64,000 bases of DNA, from the NCBI RefSeq assembly GCF_009720865.1, contig NZ_WNLA01000001.1, forward strand, positions 744,001 to 808,000. The letters are read 5' to 3'. The DNA is from Pseudoduganella ginsengisoli (GTDB lineage Bacteria; Pseudomonadota; Gammaproteobacteria; Burkholderiales; Burkholderiaceae_D). Made by a program: the position numbers and the translations under genes. The notes beneath the pieces were generated by a model that saw nothing but the letters and a program-made list of their open reading frames with translations, was not told the origin of the DNA and did no database searches. This document shows positions 19,144-28,549 of this stretch, piece by piece. Position 1 is the first letter of the stretch. Every line of letters starts with the position of its first letter.

Positions 19144-19524
19144 TTAGCGCTTCGCCATCACCATCGGATCAGCATTGCTTTTGGCGGCCAGCTTGTCGTA
19201 GTCGCTGATCACCACTTCATCGCCGTAATCGCGGAATTGAATGCGCACCCCGTTGGCCGTCAAGAATACACCGGCCGATTGCGGAACCAGCTTCATCTTT
19301 GGCTCCCGGCCAAGCTTCACATAATAGGTACGGCCGATTTGCGTGAATTCGACCAGGCGCCCATCTTCCAGCATAAATTTTTTCGCATAATCATCGAACT
19401 CCGAAGGACCCGGCTGATAGCTGCTAGCAGCCGGGGCTTGCGTAACGCCATGGCCCACAGGCTCGGCCGAAGCGGCGCCCATGCATGCTGCACTGAGAAA
19501 GACTGCGTAAATTGCTTTTTTCAT
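19144..19524 (-). CDS. Small exported protein, tandem family copy A
   Basis: A 126-residue protein with a signal peptide (MKKAIYAVFLSAACMGAASA). I do not recognise the family, but it is clearly related to the next two minus-strand genes. Shared features: FDDYAKKFMLEDGRLVEF, YYVKLGREPKMKLVPQ, then GVFLTANGVRIQFRDYGDEV, and an Ala-Lys-Arg end. About 20 further residues could be read upstream, but the signal peptide and an AGGAA 11 bp before 19524 favour this start. It is the downstream-most member of the array. The fold is probably a small beta-rich periplasmic domain; the function is unknown. Confidence 0.75.
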   Translation of the reverse strand: MKKAIYAVFLSAACMGAASAEPVGHGVTQAPAASSYQPGPSEFDDYAKKFMLEDGRLVEFTQIGRTYYVKLGREPKMKLVPQSAGVFLTANGVRIQFRDYGDEVVISDYDKLAAKSNADPMVMAKR

Positions 19525-19584
19525 TTTGAATGTATTTCCTATTGTGATGTGACAGCGCGCCACCGCGGCTGCGGGCGCGCGCGG

Positions 19585-19616
19585 CTGCACCGCCGCGCAC
19601 TGCGGCACAGTCAACC
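19585..19616. repeat. 32-bp direct repeat, copy 1
   Basis: These 32 bases recur without change at 20283-20314. Each copy sits 45-60 bp upstream of a copy of the small exported-protein family. They mark the edge of a segmental duplication that also carried the 3' end of a neighbouring gene. Confidence 0.9.
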
Positions 19617-19653
19617 ATTTGATTGTGAGAAGCCGGTACGCCGGCTTCGGGCG

Positions 19654-19791
19654 TCAGGGTGGATCGCTGCGGCTCACGATAGAGGCGCGATCAGGTGGGA
19701 CAGGCACCAGCTCCGTATAGGAAATCCGGTCCAGATGAGTCATGGCGATTGTGTCGCCATCTTCCATTGATTTAGCTTTTACTCCTTGCGC
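19654..19791 (-). pseudogene. Relic: 3' end of a fourth copy of the small exported-protein family
   Basis: On the minus strand the frame from 19791 to the TGA at 19654 reads 45 residues closely matching the last 42 residues of copy C (20379-20798). MEDGDTIAMTHLDRIS and ELVPVPPDRASIVSR correspond to MEEGDTIAVTHLDRIP and GLVPVSPDRVYIASR. Everything 5' of this point is missing: upstream lies the hairpin behind copy B. The original stop is lost and four codons were added. Together with the duplicated 32-bp repeat beside it, this is what a deletion in a tandem array would leave. Confidence 0.85.
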
Positions 19792-19824
19792 GCGCAGCGC
19801 CCCCGAACACGCGGGCGCTGCGCG
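19791..19824 (-). terminator. Hairpin behind copy B
   Basis: A perfect 12-bp GC-rich stem with a 10-nt loop lies about 10 bp past the copy B stop. No T-run follows on the minus strand, where the relic begins directly, so the original tail may have been lost in the rearrangement. Confidence 0.5.
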
Positions 19825-19833
19825 GCCCAACGC

Positions 19834-20238
19834 TTAACGCTTGGCCAACATCATGGTGTCAGCAGGCACCTTGCTGTTGACCGCCAGCTTGGCATAATTG
19901 CCGACACCCACCGTTTCGCCGTCATCGCGGAACTCGATATAGGCGCCGCTCACCGTCATGAACACGCCCGGCGCCTGCGGCACCATTTCAACGCGTTTTT
20001 CCCCCTCCAGTTTTGCGTAGTAGTGGGACGCGTGATGCGTGAATTTCAAGCGATTGCCATCTTCCAGCATATACGTGGTTTCGTACGCATCGAATTCATT
20101 GTTTTTCAATTGATACTTGGCGGGCGCCTTGATTTGCACAGTGCCGTCCACTTTGGACGTGACTTGCGGGTCGGCGGACGCGGCGGTCATGGCGAAAGCT
20201 GCAGCGGCAAAAGCAATAGCGTGGACGACGTTTTTCAT
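19834..20238 (-). CDS. Small exported protein, tandem family copy B
   Basis: A 134-residue protein with a signal peptide ending near ASA (residue 22) and an excellent ribosome site, AAGGAGAACATT, before the ATG at 20238. It shares FDAYETTYMLEDGNRLKF, YYAKLEGEKRVEMVPQ, GVFMTVSGAYIEFRDDGE and a terminal LAKR with copy A. The middle of the family (Tyr/Leu-Glu-Asp-Gly then Pro-Gln-x-Pro-Gly) is the best conserved part. No catalytic or cofactor motif is visible. It is not recognised; a small beta-rich periplasmic protein is most likely. Confidence 0.78.
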   Translation of the reverse strand: MKNVVHAIAFAAAAFAMTAASADPQVTSKVDGTVQIKAPAKYQLKNNEFDAYETTYMLEDGNRLKFTHHASHYYAKLEGEKRVEMVPQAPGVFMTVSGAYIEFRDDGETVGVGNYAKLAVNSKVPADTMMLAKR

Positions 20239-20282
20239 AATGTTCTCCTTTGAGTGGCGCTCTGCAACGTGCAAGCGCGCGA

Positions 20283-20314
20283 CTGCACCGCCGCGCACTG
20301 CGGCACAGTCAACC
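20283..20314. repeat. 32-bp direct repeat, copy 2
   Basis: Identical to 19585-19616. It lies 45 bp upstream of copy B and just past the terminator of copy C. Confidence 0.9.
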
Positions 20315-20320
20315 GAATAA

Positions 20321-20351
20321 TTTTTTAAAAGCCGGTACGCCGACTACCGGC
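20321..20351 (-). terminator. Terminator of copy C
   Basis: On the minus strand a 7-bp stem (GCCGGTA / TACCGGC, 7-nt loop) is followed by TTTTAAAAAATTATT, 28 bp past the copy C stop. A partly altered version (AAGCCGG / CCGGCTT) stands at 19630-19647 beside the relic gene. Confidence 0.65.
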
Positions 20352-20378
20352 GTCTGGGCAGGCCGCCCGTGCTACCGG

Positions 20379-20798
20379 TTAGCGGCTCGCGATATAGACG
20401 CGATCAGGCGAGACAGGCACCAGCCCCGTGTAGGGAATGCGGTCCAGATGGGTCACGGCGATTGTGTCGCCTTCTTCCATGAATTCAACTTTCGCTCCTT
20501 GCGCGGTACTGAATTTACCGGGCTCCTGAGGAAAGAGTTCAACGGGTGCTTCGTTATACATCTGTGTAAAGAACTGGCGGCGGCGCTGGAAAAAATGAAT
20601 CACGATGCCGTTGTCGAGCAGGTACGGGCGGGCATAAGTATCAAATTCATGCGGCGCCAGCTTGTAAGCCGGTGCGGCATCTGCCCTGCTGATCTGTACC
20701 TGCGGTGCAGCGCCGGATTCCGCGGTCTGGGCTAACGCGGTGCACCAGCACCCCGCCAGCAAAGCCGCAGCCACCGCGCTGGTAGCCGTAGGTTTCAT
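20379..20798 (-). CDS. Small exported protein or lipoprotein, tandem family copy C
   Basis: A 139-residue member of the same family as copies A and B but more diverged: FDTYARPYLLDNGIVIHFF, then VELFPQEPGKFSTAQGAKVEF, and a terminal IASR. The N-terminus has LLAGC at residues 13-17, a good lipobox, so this copy may be a lipoprotein anchored at Cys17; cleavage by signal peptidase I after ALA is the alternative. GGGAGGCAAGC precedes the ATG. It is the first gene of the array and is followed by its own terminator, so the copies may be separately transcribed. Confidence 0.72.
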   Translation of the reverse strand: MKPTATSAVAAALLAGCWCTALAQTAESGAAPQVQISRADAAPAYKLAPHEFDTYARPYLLDNGIVIHFFQRRRQFFTQMYNEAPVELFPQEPGKFSTAQGAKVEFMEEGDTIAVTHLDRIPYTGLVPVSPDRVYIASR

Positions 20799-21300
20799 GC
20801 TTGCCTCCCTTTATCAGCACATACAGCAATGTCGCTCCTCTAGGCGCGACATCTTCATACTAGCAGCCTGTTGCGCTAACAACAGATCAGGCTAGGCTGA
20901 TAATTTCTATGCAAGAAGGAAACCCCATAGTCTGTCCAATACAGATTATCCGGCGCCGTGCCGCGCAGTGGGGAATGGGGGTGGGCTGAAGGCGACAGCG
21001 GAAACCGCTGCGGTAAGCAGGTTGCTCATGATACTTCTCCTAATGGGTGGGCCTGGGCGCCCCCGGCACCTTCTGTAATGTGCGGGGACAAGGTCAAGAT
21101 AGCAAAGCGCTACAAAACTTGCGCAATACGCGCGACAAACGGCAATTTTGGTGGGACAGAATGCAAGCAGGACGGACGAACTGCATGCCTGAAATCTAGC
21201 CCCACAGCAATGCGATACAGTCCGTACTTAAAGGGTAAAAAAAGCCGTCATATCCGCCCGCTGCACTGACAAGCCAGCAGGCCAGGGGTAAGATAGCGCG
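20799..21300. other. 502-bp intergenic stretch, mostly without recognisable genes
   Basis: Apart from the short minus-strand frame at 20946-21029, I see no supported gene here. A plus-strand frame over 20958-21269 has Trp/Cys-rich, low-complexity content and no ribosome site, and I reject it. The base composition near 21080-21250 is lower in GC than the flanks, consistent with promoter or eroded sequence. Confidence 0.5.
20946..21029 (-). CDS. Short 27-residue frame with a strong ribosome site (leader peptide or gene remnant)
   Basis: ATTAGGAGAAGTATC precedes an ATG at 21029, a better ribosome site than most genes here have. The frame encodes 27 residues (MSNLLTAAVSAVAF and then a Pro-rich tail) and ends at TAA 20946. 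The beginning resembles a signal peptide, so this may be the stump of a lost exported-protein gene related to its neighbours, or a real small protein. Length and lack of a match keep confidence low. Confidence 0.3.
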   Translation of the reverse strand: MSNLLTAAVSAVAFSPPPFPTARHGAG

Positions 21301-21768
21301 ATGCTGATCCGTTCTTATTACCCCGGCGAAGAAGCGCAGCTGCATGCGATATTCCACTCTGCCGTGCATGGCCTGGCGCGGTGCGATTACTCGGCCGAAC
21401 AGTTACACGCATGGGCGCCGCAAGACTATGACTGCGCCCTGTGGTCGCAGCGCATGCGCGCCAACCAAACGCTGGTGGCGGAACTGGATGGGCGCGCTGT
21501 CGCCTTTGCGGATTTGCAGCCGTCCGGGTACATCGACATGTTTTTTGTTGATGCACTCTATGCGCGGCGCGGCATCGGCAGCGCGCTGCTGCGCCATATC
21601 ATGGCCATGGCGGGCGCGCGGGCCATCGGCGTGCTACGGTCCGATGTCAGCCTGACGGCGGAACCATTCTTTGCCCGCCACGGCTTTCTCGTGGAAACGC
21701 GCAACCACGTCAAAGTGCGCGGAGTCGAACTCGACAACGCCACCATGAGCAGGATGCTGGCGCCCTAA
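21301..21768 (+). CDS. GNAT-family N-acetyltransferase
   Basis: This 155-residue protein has the GNAT acetyl-CoA site ARRGIGSALL at about 88-97, preceded by the strand YIDMFFVDALY. The C-terminal strand with AEPFFARHGFLVETRNHVKVRGVELDNATMSR follows the YafP/ElaA-like pattern. It should transfer an acetyl group to an amine of a small molecule or protein; the substrate is unknown. Spacing to the convergent permease gene is 23 bp. Confidence 0.85.
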   Translation: MLIRSYYPGEEAQLHAIFHSAVHGLARCDYSAEQLHAWAPQDYDCALWSQRMRANQTLVAELDGRAVAFADLQPSGYIDMFFVDALYARRGIGSALLRHIMAMAGARAIGVLRSDVSLTAEPFFARHGFLVETRNHVKVRGVELDNATMSRMLAP

Positions 21769-21791
21769 CCCGGTGGTATGGCGCCTTGCGC

Positions 21792-23753
21792 TCAAACCTT
21801 CATCGGCAAAATCACCATCTGCAGCCCTTCCAGGTGCAACCGGCGCTGCACGGCCAATGCCGCCTGGTTGTGCAGCAGGCGGCTCATCCAGTTATCGCTG
21901 GCGAAAATCAGCTTGCTGGTGAAGAAAATCGCGTTCGGGAATTCATTGCTGATTTCTTCGCACATGCGCGTGATTTCATCGACGGCGTCCGTGCCGAAGC
22001 CCAGGTAAGACGACGACGCCATGCCGTGGCTGTGGCAAAAGTCCACGAAGTATTCCAGGGTGCTTTCCGCGTCGCGCCGCATGGCTTCCATCGCGCCTTC
22101 GCCGCCATACGCATGGGAATCCACGGTGCGGGCATTGACGAAAATGAAGTTCTTGAAGTGGCCGGGGAACATGCGCTGTACCCACAGCAGCGCGTGCAAG
22201 CCGCCCCCTTTCGACGAACCGACAATGAACACGGCAGTCTGGTTGTCCGGGTCCGGCACGACGGCATCCGGATTGGGGCCGAACGGCTGGCTGGCAAACA
22301 CTTCATCGACCGAATGAATGGCGCGCTTGGTTTCGCGGTAGTGATTGCGCACCCACACGCACAGCGCGGCAATGCCGCCGATGATCACGGCGGCAGCCCA
22401 GCCGCCATCCATGAATTTTTCCACCAGCAGCACGCCGAGAATGCCGGCGCAAATGACAAAGCCGACCGACGACAGCAGCAGGCGCGCCACCCATTTGCCG
22501 TCCGAGTCGCGGTTGCGCACCCAGTACAGGCACAGGCCAAACAGGGAAATGGCAAACGTGAGGAACACGGAGACGGAATACAGCACGACCAGCAAGGTCA
22601 CGCTGCCTTCCGTCCAGAACAGGATGGCCAGTGCGGCGATACCCATGACGAGGATGCCGTTTTGCGTCACGAGGCGCGTCGACAGGTAGCGGAATTTGTG
22701 CGGCACCCACGAATCGCTGGCCATGTTCGACAGCACGGACGGGCCGCCCAGGAAGCCGGTATTGGCGGCCACGAACAGCAGGCCCGCTTCAAACGCCAGC
22801 ACCACGGCCAGCATCACCTGGTTGGCGACCGGCGAACCGGGATTCATATGGCTGATGATGCTGGCGAAAGTCGATGCATTGAGCGTCTGCCCCTCGATCG
22901 GCTGCGCGTCCCACAGCAGGTACAGCATGATGATGCCGCCCGCCGTGAACGCCAGCGACAGCGCCATATACAGCATAGTCATCTTGCCCGTCCAGACGCG
23001 CGGCTCGGCCAGCAAGTTGACGTTGTTCGATACGGCTTCCAGGCCCGTGTACGTACCGCCGCCCTGCGAATACGCCAGCAGCAGCATGCCGGCCACGCCG
23101 GTCCAGCCCATGCTGCCGGCCAGGCTGACGGTTTCATTGATGGTGCCCGGCACCAGCCCCGGCAAATTTTCCGCATGCGCGTAAATGCCGAAGACAATCA
23201 GGACCAGGTGGGTAATGACAAAGCCAATAAAGATCGGCAGCAGAATCTGGATGGCTTCCTTCAAGCCCCGCAAATTCATCACGATCAGCAAGCCGATAAA
23301 GAACGCTTCGGCCCACAATTTATAGGGCTGGAACCCTAATGGCAGGAACGACGCCAGCGCATCGACGCCGGACGCAATGGAAATCGCAATGGTCAGCACA
23401 TAGTCGAGCACCAGCGCGCAGCCGGAAATCAATCCCAGATAAGGCCCCACCAGCTTGGTGGCGACGCGGTAGCCGCCGCCCCCGGTGGGAAACAGTTCAA
23501 TCACCTGGTTATAGGCCAGCGCAATGATGAAGACCGTGACGGCTGTGGCAATCGCCATGTACAGCCCCAGGTGCGTATGTGCGCCCAGCGCCTTGAAGGT
23601 TTCTTCCGGGCCGTATGCGGAAGAGGACAGGCCGTCGGCGCCCAGTCCGACCCAGGCCAGGAACGCCACCAGGGCCATCGAGTGGCGCGTTTCGCTTTTC
23701 ATGGGGTCCAGGGCTTTGCCCAGGATGATTTCGCGTATCTTCTTGTACTTCAT
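21792..23753 (-). CDS. APC-superfamily permease with a C-terminal cytosolic domain
   Basis: This 653-residue protein has about twelve transmembrane helices (to about residue 490) and a soluble tail. The first helix region reads GLGADGLSSSAYGPEE, typical of a group of APC permeases often annotated as amino acid transporters, and helix 3 contains FPTGGGGYRVATKLVGP. The tail (about 500-653) has AVFIVGSSKGGGLHALLW and resembles a UspA-like nucleotide-binding fold, an arrangement also seen in the KimA potassium importers. Amino acids or potassium are therefore both possible substrates. I start it at 23753 (MKYKKIREII); the 14 residues before it are Cys/His-rich and look non-coding. No strong ribosome site is visible. 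Confidence 0.8.
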   Translation of the reverse strand: MKYKKIREIILGKALDPMKSETRHSMALVAFLAWVGLGADGLSSSAYGPEETFKALGAHTHLGLYMAIATAVTVFIIALAYNQVIELFPTGGGGYRVATKLVGPYLGLISGCALVLDYVLTIAISIASGVDALASFLPLGFQPYKLWAEAFFIGLLIVMNLRGLKEAIQILLPIFIGFVITHLVLIVFGIYAHAENLPGLVPGTINETVSLAGSMGWTGVAGMLLLAYSQGGGTYTGLEAVSNNVNLLAEPRVWTGKMTMLYMALSLAFTAGGIIMLYLLWDAQPIEGQTLNASTFASIISHMNPGSPVANQVMLAVVLAFEAGLLFVAANTGFLGGPSVLSNMASDSWVPHKFRYLSTRLVTQNGILVMGIAALAILFWTEGSVTLLVVLYSVSVFLTFAISLFGLCLYWVRNRDSDGKWVARLLLSSVGFVICAGILGVLLVEKFMDGGWAAAVIIGGIAALCVWVRNHYRETKRAIHSVDEVFASQPFGPNPDAVVPDPDNQTAVFIVGSSKGGGLHALLWVQRMFPGHFKNFIFVNARTVDSHAYGGEGAMEAMRRDAESTLEYFVDFCHSHGMASSSYLGFGTDAVDEITRMCEEISNEFPNAIFFTSKLIFASDNWMSRLLHNQAALAVQRRLHLEGLQMVILPMKV

Positions 23754-23864
23754 GCGGATTGCAAGCGTTCGGCAGGGGTAGCAATGATGACACAAATGCT
23801 AGTGACGGGCATCAACCTAAAGTAATGAACTTAAAGACAGCGCGCAAAATTCGCGTATAACCCA

Positions 23865-23893
23865 TTACAATTTTGTTTGGAGTGCACTATAAT
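23865..23893 (+). promoter_or_regulatory. Promoter of tRNA-Leu
   Basis: A perfect TATAAT lies at 23888-23893, 23 bp before the tRNA, with a weak TTACAA -35 at 23865-23870 spaced 17 bp. Confidence 0.6.
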
Positions 23894-23916
23894 GTGGCTC
23901 TTGCACGAACTTACCT

Positions 23917-24001
23917 GCCTCGGTGGTGGAATTGGTAGACGCAGCGGACTCAAAATCCGCCGCCGCAAGGCGTGCCGGTTCGATTCCGGCCCGGGGCACC
24001 A
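23917..24001 (+). tRNA. tRNA-Leu (anticodon CAA, reads UUG)
   Basis: The acceptor arms GCCTCGG and CCGGGGC pair with one G-T, and the gene encodes its own CCA end. The D-arm starts TGGTGGAATTGGTAGAC. The anticodon stem GCGGA/TCCGC encloses the loop CTCAAAA, giving anticodon CAA. A long variable arm, as in leucine tRNAs, and the T-loop GTTCGATTC are present; 85 bases in total. Confidence 0.96.
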
Positions 24002-24020
24002 ACAATCTGCATCGCACTGA

Positions 24021-24057
24021 ACCCGCATTACCGTCCGGTATGCGGGTTTTTTGTTTT
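24021..24057 (+). terminator. Terminator of tRNA-Leu
   Basis: ACCCGCAT-T-ACC pairs with GGTATGCGGGT around a 4-nt loop and is followed by TTTTTGTTTT, about 20 bp after the tRNA. Confidence 0.9.
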
Positions 24058-24117
24058 CCCGCTTCCCCGATCCGGCGCCATCGCGACAGAGCCGGCATCC
24101 GATGCCCGTCAGCAAGA

Positions 24118-25269
24118 TTAAGGAGAAAGCGGGGGATAGATAATTTGCGGCACGCCGGCCGCCTTTTTCAATTCGCGGTACAACTGCATGTAGTTGTAGG
24201 CCATGCGTTCCGCCGTGAACAGTTCCCAATAGCGCCTTTCCGCGCGCTGGCCCATTTTCGCTGCCAGTTGCGGGTTATCCCACAAGGTACGCATGGCTGC
24301 ACGGAACGCATTGGAATCGCTGGGCGGCACCACCAGCCCCGTGTCGCCATCGATATTGATGTAAGTGGTGCCCGTGCCGATTTCACTGGAAATCATGGGC
24401 TTGCCGTACATGGCGCCTTCCAGCAGTGAAATGCCGAACGCTTCCGACCGCAGGTGCGACGGGAACGCCAGCGCATAGCACAGCTCCAGCAGCGCCACCT
24501 TGTCTTCTTCATCGAGCGCGCCGACAAACATCACATTCTTCAAGCCCAGGCGCTGCGCGTGCTGCTTCAATTCCAGTTCGATCGGACCGGCGCCGACGAT
24601 GACCACCGGGAATTCCGTATTGGCCACGGCATCGAGCAGGATGTGCAAGCCCTTGTAATAGCGCAGCACGCCGACGAACAGGAAGAAACGGTCGCCGACA
24701 CGCTGGCGCCATTGTTCCTTGATTTCCGCACGGGGACGGGGGTAAATGGCTTTATCGAGACCGATGGGAATGGCGCACGTCTTGTCCTTGTAGCGCGTCA
24801 GCACAGGCGACGACGCCAGGTAATTCGGCGACGTGGCGACAATCGCGCTGACGCTGTTCAGGAAACGGCGCTTCAGCGGCGTATACACCTTCATCAGGGT
24901 TTTCTGGCGCACGATGTCCGAGTGGTACGTCACCACGGTGGGCTTGTCGATGCGCGCCAGGAAATGCGCCATGTCGGCGAACGGCCAAGGGAAGTGGTAA
25001 TGCACGACGTCCGCCTTGTCGGCCAGTTGCGCCAGCCTGCGGATGGCCGCCAGCGACATGGCGTTGGACGCGATTTCAAAATTCAACGGCGACCGGTGTA
25101 CAGTATGGCCTTCAAATTCCAGCTGCGCCGGGCCGCCGTCACGCGTCAACGTCAGCACGTCATTCGTGACGCCAAGACGTCCCGTCCCCACACAGATCTG
25201 GCGGATCACCTGTTCGATGCCGCCCCACGAATCTGGGTAGTAAGTCTTGCAGAAATGAAGTACGCGCAT
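24118..25269 (-). CDS. Glycosyltransferase family 4 (GT-B), last gene of the GDP-D-rhamnose operon
   Basis: This 383-residue protein has an N-terminal acceptor half (MRVLHFCKTYYPDSWGGIEQ, with the Gly-Gly loop of GT4 enzymes) and a donor half. That half carries RFFLFVGVLRYYKGLHILLDA and the family E-x7-E motif in EAFGISLLE, then a GTGTTYINIDGDTGLVV loop. It should add a hexose or deoxyhexose from a nucleotide sugar in the cytoplasm. Being in line with gmd and rmd, the likely donor is GDP-D-rhamnose or GDP-mannose. It starts 11 bp after the previous glycosyltransferase. The ATG at 25269 begins the first beta-strand, so I prefer it to frames reading further upstream. Confidence 0.85.
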   Translation of the reverse strand: MRVLHFCKTYYPDSWGGIEQVIRQICVGTGRLGVTNDVLTLTRDGGPAQLEFEGHTVHRSPLNFEIASNAMSLAAIRRLAQLADKADVVHYHFPWPFADMAHFLARIDKPTVVTYHSDIVRQKTLMKVYTPLKRRFLNSVSAIVATSPNYLASSPVLTRYKDKTCAIPIGLDKAIYPRPRAEIKEQWRQRVGDRFFLFVGVLRYYKGLHILLDAVANTEFPVVIVGAGPIELELKQHAQRLGLKNVMFVGALDEEDKVALLELCYALAFPSHLRSEAFGISLLEGAMYGKPMISSEIGTGTTYINIDGDTGLVVPPSDSNAFRAAMRTLWDNPQLAAKMGQRAERRYWELFTAERMAYNYMQLYRELKKAAGVPQIIYPPLSP

Positions 25270-25280
25270 ACCGGCCCGGG

Positions 25281-26396
25281 TCAGGAAAGCAATTGGTTGT
25301 AAACCGCAGCCGTCTTGCGTGCGCATTCGGCCCACGTCAAATCCAGCGCGCGCGCTTTGCCTGCGGCAATATGGCGCGCGCGCAGCGCATCATCGCGCGC
25401 CAGTTCCAGCATGGCGGCGCCGATTTCCGCCACCGACAACGGGTCCACTTCCACTGCGGCGCCCATGGTCACTTCCGGCAGCGATGTCGTGTTCGACGTA
25501 ATCACAGGAACACCCGAAGCAAATGCTTCCGCCACGGGAATGCCGAACCCTTCATACAGCGATGGAAATACGAACACGCCTGCCGCCGCATACACGTGCC
25601 GCAATTGATCGTGGCTGATCAAGTTGTCCAGCCAGACGACGTTTTCACCGTTTTGCTGCGCCGCGCGGATTTGCGCCTGCAGCGTTGCACTGCGCCAGCC
25701 CGGCTGCCCCACGATCACCAGCTGTCGCTTGGCGCGCATCACTGGCGGCAACGCAAGGTAAGCCTCCAGCACGCGCCCCATGTTTTTACGGGGCTGCAGC
25801 GTGCCCACCGTCAGATAGTAACCCGGCTGTAAACCATGCAGCGCCAGCGTGGCTTGCACGTCTGCAGGATCGGGCGCTTCCAGCCATTCTTCATCCATCC
25901 CGCATGGCACCACGCTGATGCGGCGCTCATCGACGCCAAAGCACTCCACCAGTTCGCGTATCGCAAATTGCGTATGCGCGATCACGTGGTTGGCCTTGCG
26001 GGCAGCTTTCGCCTGCAACCAGTTCTTCATCTTGCGCAAATGGGGGCTGCACCATTCAGGATGCTTGATGGTCAGCGCATCGTGCAGCGTGGCCACGACC
26101 ATGCAATCCATGCGCACGATACGGTAATCCGTGGCGTGATACAGGTCGACATCCGGCATTTTCAGGCGCACGGCGCCCGGCAAGATCAAGTCGCGCAGCG
26201 TCGCCAGTGCAAATGCCGACGGCAGGCGCGCGCCGGCGACCAAAGGCGTGCTGCCCCGGGCGAACGAATACGGCTGCACGGCGCAGCCCTGGCGCGGCAG
26301 GCGGCGCAGCAGCGCGCGGCTGTAGACGCCAATACCGTCCAGCCGCCCGCCAGTCAGCGCGGGTTCGATCGTTGTCGTGGAAATGCCGATGCGCAC
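25281..26396 (-). CDS. Glycosyltransferase family 4 (GT-B), GDP-D-rhamnose operon
   Basis: This 371-residue protein reads from GTG 26396, which has ACGAGGC upstream and lies 4 bp after the rmd stop. It has the GT4 features: GGRLDGIGVYSRALLRRL early, TVGTLQPRKNMGRVLEAY at the start of the donor domain, the E-x7-E motif in EGFGIPVAE, and GVPVITSNTTSLPEV. It resembles mannosyl- or rhamnosyltransferases of O-antigen and exopolysaccharide clusters. Acceptor and linkage cannot be told. It lies between rmd and a second GT4 gene with all genes in one direction, which suggests successive additions to one glycan. Confidence 0.85.
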   Translation of the reverse strand: MRIGISTTTIEPALTGGRLDGIGVYSRALLRRLPRQGCAVQPYSFARGSTPLVAGARLPSAFALATLRDLILPGAVRLKMPDVDLYHATDYRIVRMDCMVVATLHDALTIKHPEWCSPHLRKMKNWLQAKAARKANHVIAHTQFAIRELVECFGVDERRISVVPCGMDEEWLEAPDPADVQATLALHGLQPGYYLTVGTLQPRKNMGRVLEAYLALPPVMRAKRQLVIVGQPGWRSATLQAQIRAAQQNGENVVWLDNLISHDQLRHVYAAAGVFVFPSLYEGFGIPVAEAFASGVPVITSNTTSLPEVTMGAAVEVDPLSVAEIGAAMLELARDDALRARHIAAGKARALDLTWAECARKTAAVYNQLLS

Positions 26397-26400
26397 GGTA

Positions 26401-27335
26401 TCAAGCCTCGTACATCCAGCGCAGCGTCTGGGCCAAAGGCACTGGGTTGATGGCGCCAACCACGCCGGCCAGCTTGCTGTTGTCCCCCACCAGGCGCACT
26501 ACTTCGTTGGCGCGCACGAAGGCGGGATTGACGCGCACGTCGATGTCGTAGCCGGCAATGTCATTCATCATGGCCAGCGCTTCACCCAGCGAATACGCGG
26601 TGCGCGAACAGATATTGTAGGCATGGCCCGCCGCTGCGGGCGCATGGTCCAGCAATGCGCGGTAGCTGGCCGCCACCATGCGCACATCGGAAAAGTCGCG
26701 CCACACGTGCAGGTTGCCCAGCTCGATGGTGGGCGACTTGCGGCGGAAATGCGCGACGATCTTCGGCAGCAGGAAGTTTTCATGCTGGCCCACACCCGTG
26801 TAATTGAACGGGCGCGTAATAATAATCGGCAGCTTGTCCATCCACAGCCGCGCCATGTATTCCATGGCCAGCTTGGAGACAGCGTAATCATTGGCCGGCG
26901 CCGGCGGCGTCTGTTCGTCCAGCAGCGGCAGATCCGCATTGCCGTAAATATTCGCGCTGGATGCGACCAGCACGGCCGACGGCTTTTTCGCTTGCGCAGC
27001 CAGGGCTTCCAGCAAATTGCGCGTACCCATGACATTGACGTTGTAGAACTGGCCAATGTCGGCATGCGCGACAAACGCAATGGCGGCCAGGTGCACCACC
27101 ACGTCCGGCTGCACTTGCGCCACGGCTGCCGCCACGGCGGCGCGGTCAGTCAAATCAACCGCCAGCAAGCCTTCGCCTTCCGCATGGCCCGGCACCGACG
27201 TACCCACGACACGGTAACCGGCCGCCTGCAATTCCGCGGCCACATAACGGCCGGTAAATCCCGCCAGGCCGGTCACCAGCGCGGTCTTGCCTTCGCCTTC
27301 ACGGCGCGGCGACAGACATTGCAGGGTTGCGTCCA

Positions 27336-27336
<1 letters not shown>
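26401..27336 (-). CDS. rmd: GDP-6-deoxy-D-lyxo-4-hexulose reductase (Rmd)
   Basis: A 311-residue short-chain dehydrogenase/epimerase with the nucleotide-binding loop GLAGFTG at 23-29 and a YAVSK catalytic pair, with SSANIYG before it. It is immediately downstream of gmd and overlaps its stop by one base (TGATG). Rmd reduces the Gmd product to GDP-D-rhamnose using NAD(P)H. Alternative readings of this family, such as a GDP-fucose synthase (WcaG), do not fit: WcaG is an epimerase/reductase with other conserved positions and usually longer. I give Rmd mainly on gene order and these motifs. Confidence 0.85.
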
Positions 27337-28463
<1,127 letters not shown>

Positions 28464-28494
28464 TTACAGAAATTACATATTGTTACATAGAAAG

Positions 28495-28526
28495 AAAAAA
28501 AAACCCCGGTTTTTAGCCGGGGTTTG
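28495..28526 (-). terminator. Terminator of maeB
   Basis: On the minus strand AAACCCCGGC, a 6-7 nt loop, then CCGGGG followed by nine Ts, about 30 bp past the maeB stop. It separates maeB from the gmd operon. Confidence 0.93.
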
Positions 28527-28549
28527 TGCAGTGCACCTATGGCCAGTAC

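Noticed and set aside
20958..21269. A 103-codon plus-strand frame in the intergenic gap
   Set aside because: It has low-complexity Trp/Cys/Lys content and no ribosome site, and its start lies across the short minus-strand frame.
21786..23339. A 517-codon plus-strand frame over the APC permease
   Set aside because: It is antisense to a protein with about twelve clear membrane helices, and its own sequence is Gln/His/Arg-rich without motifs.
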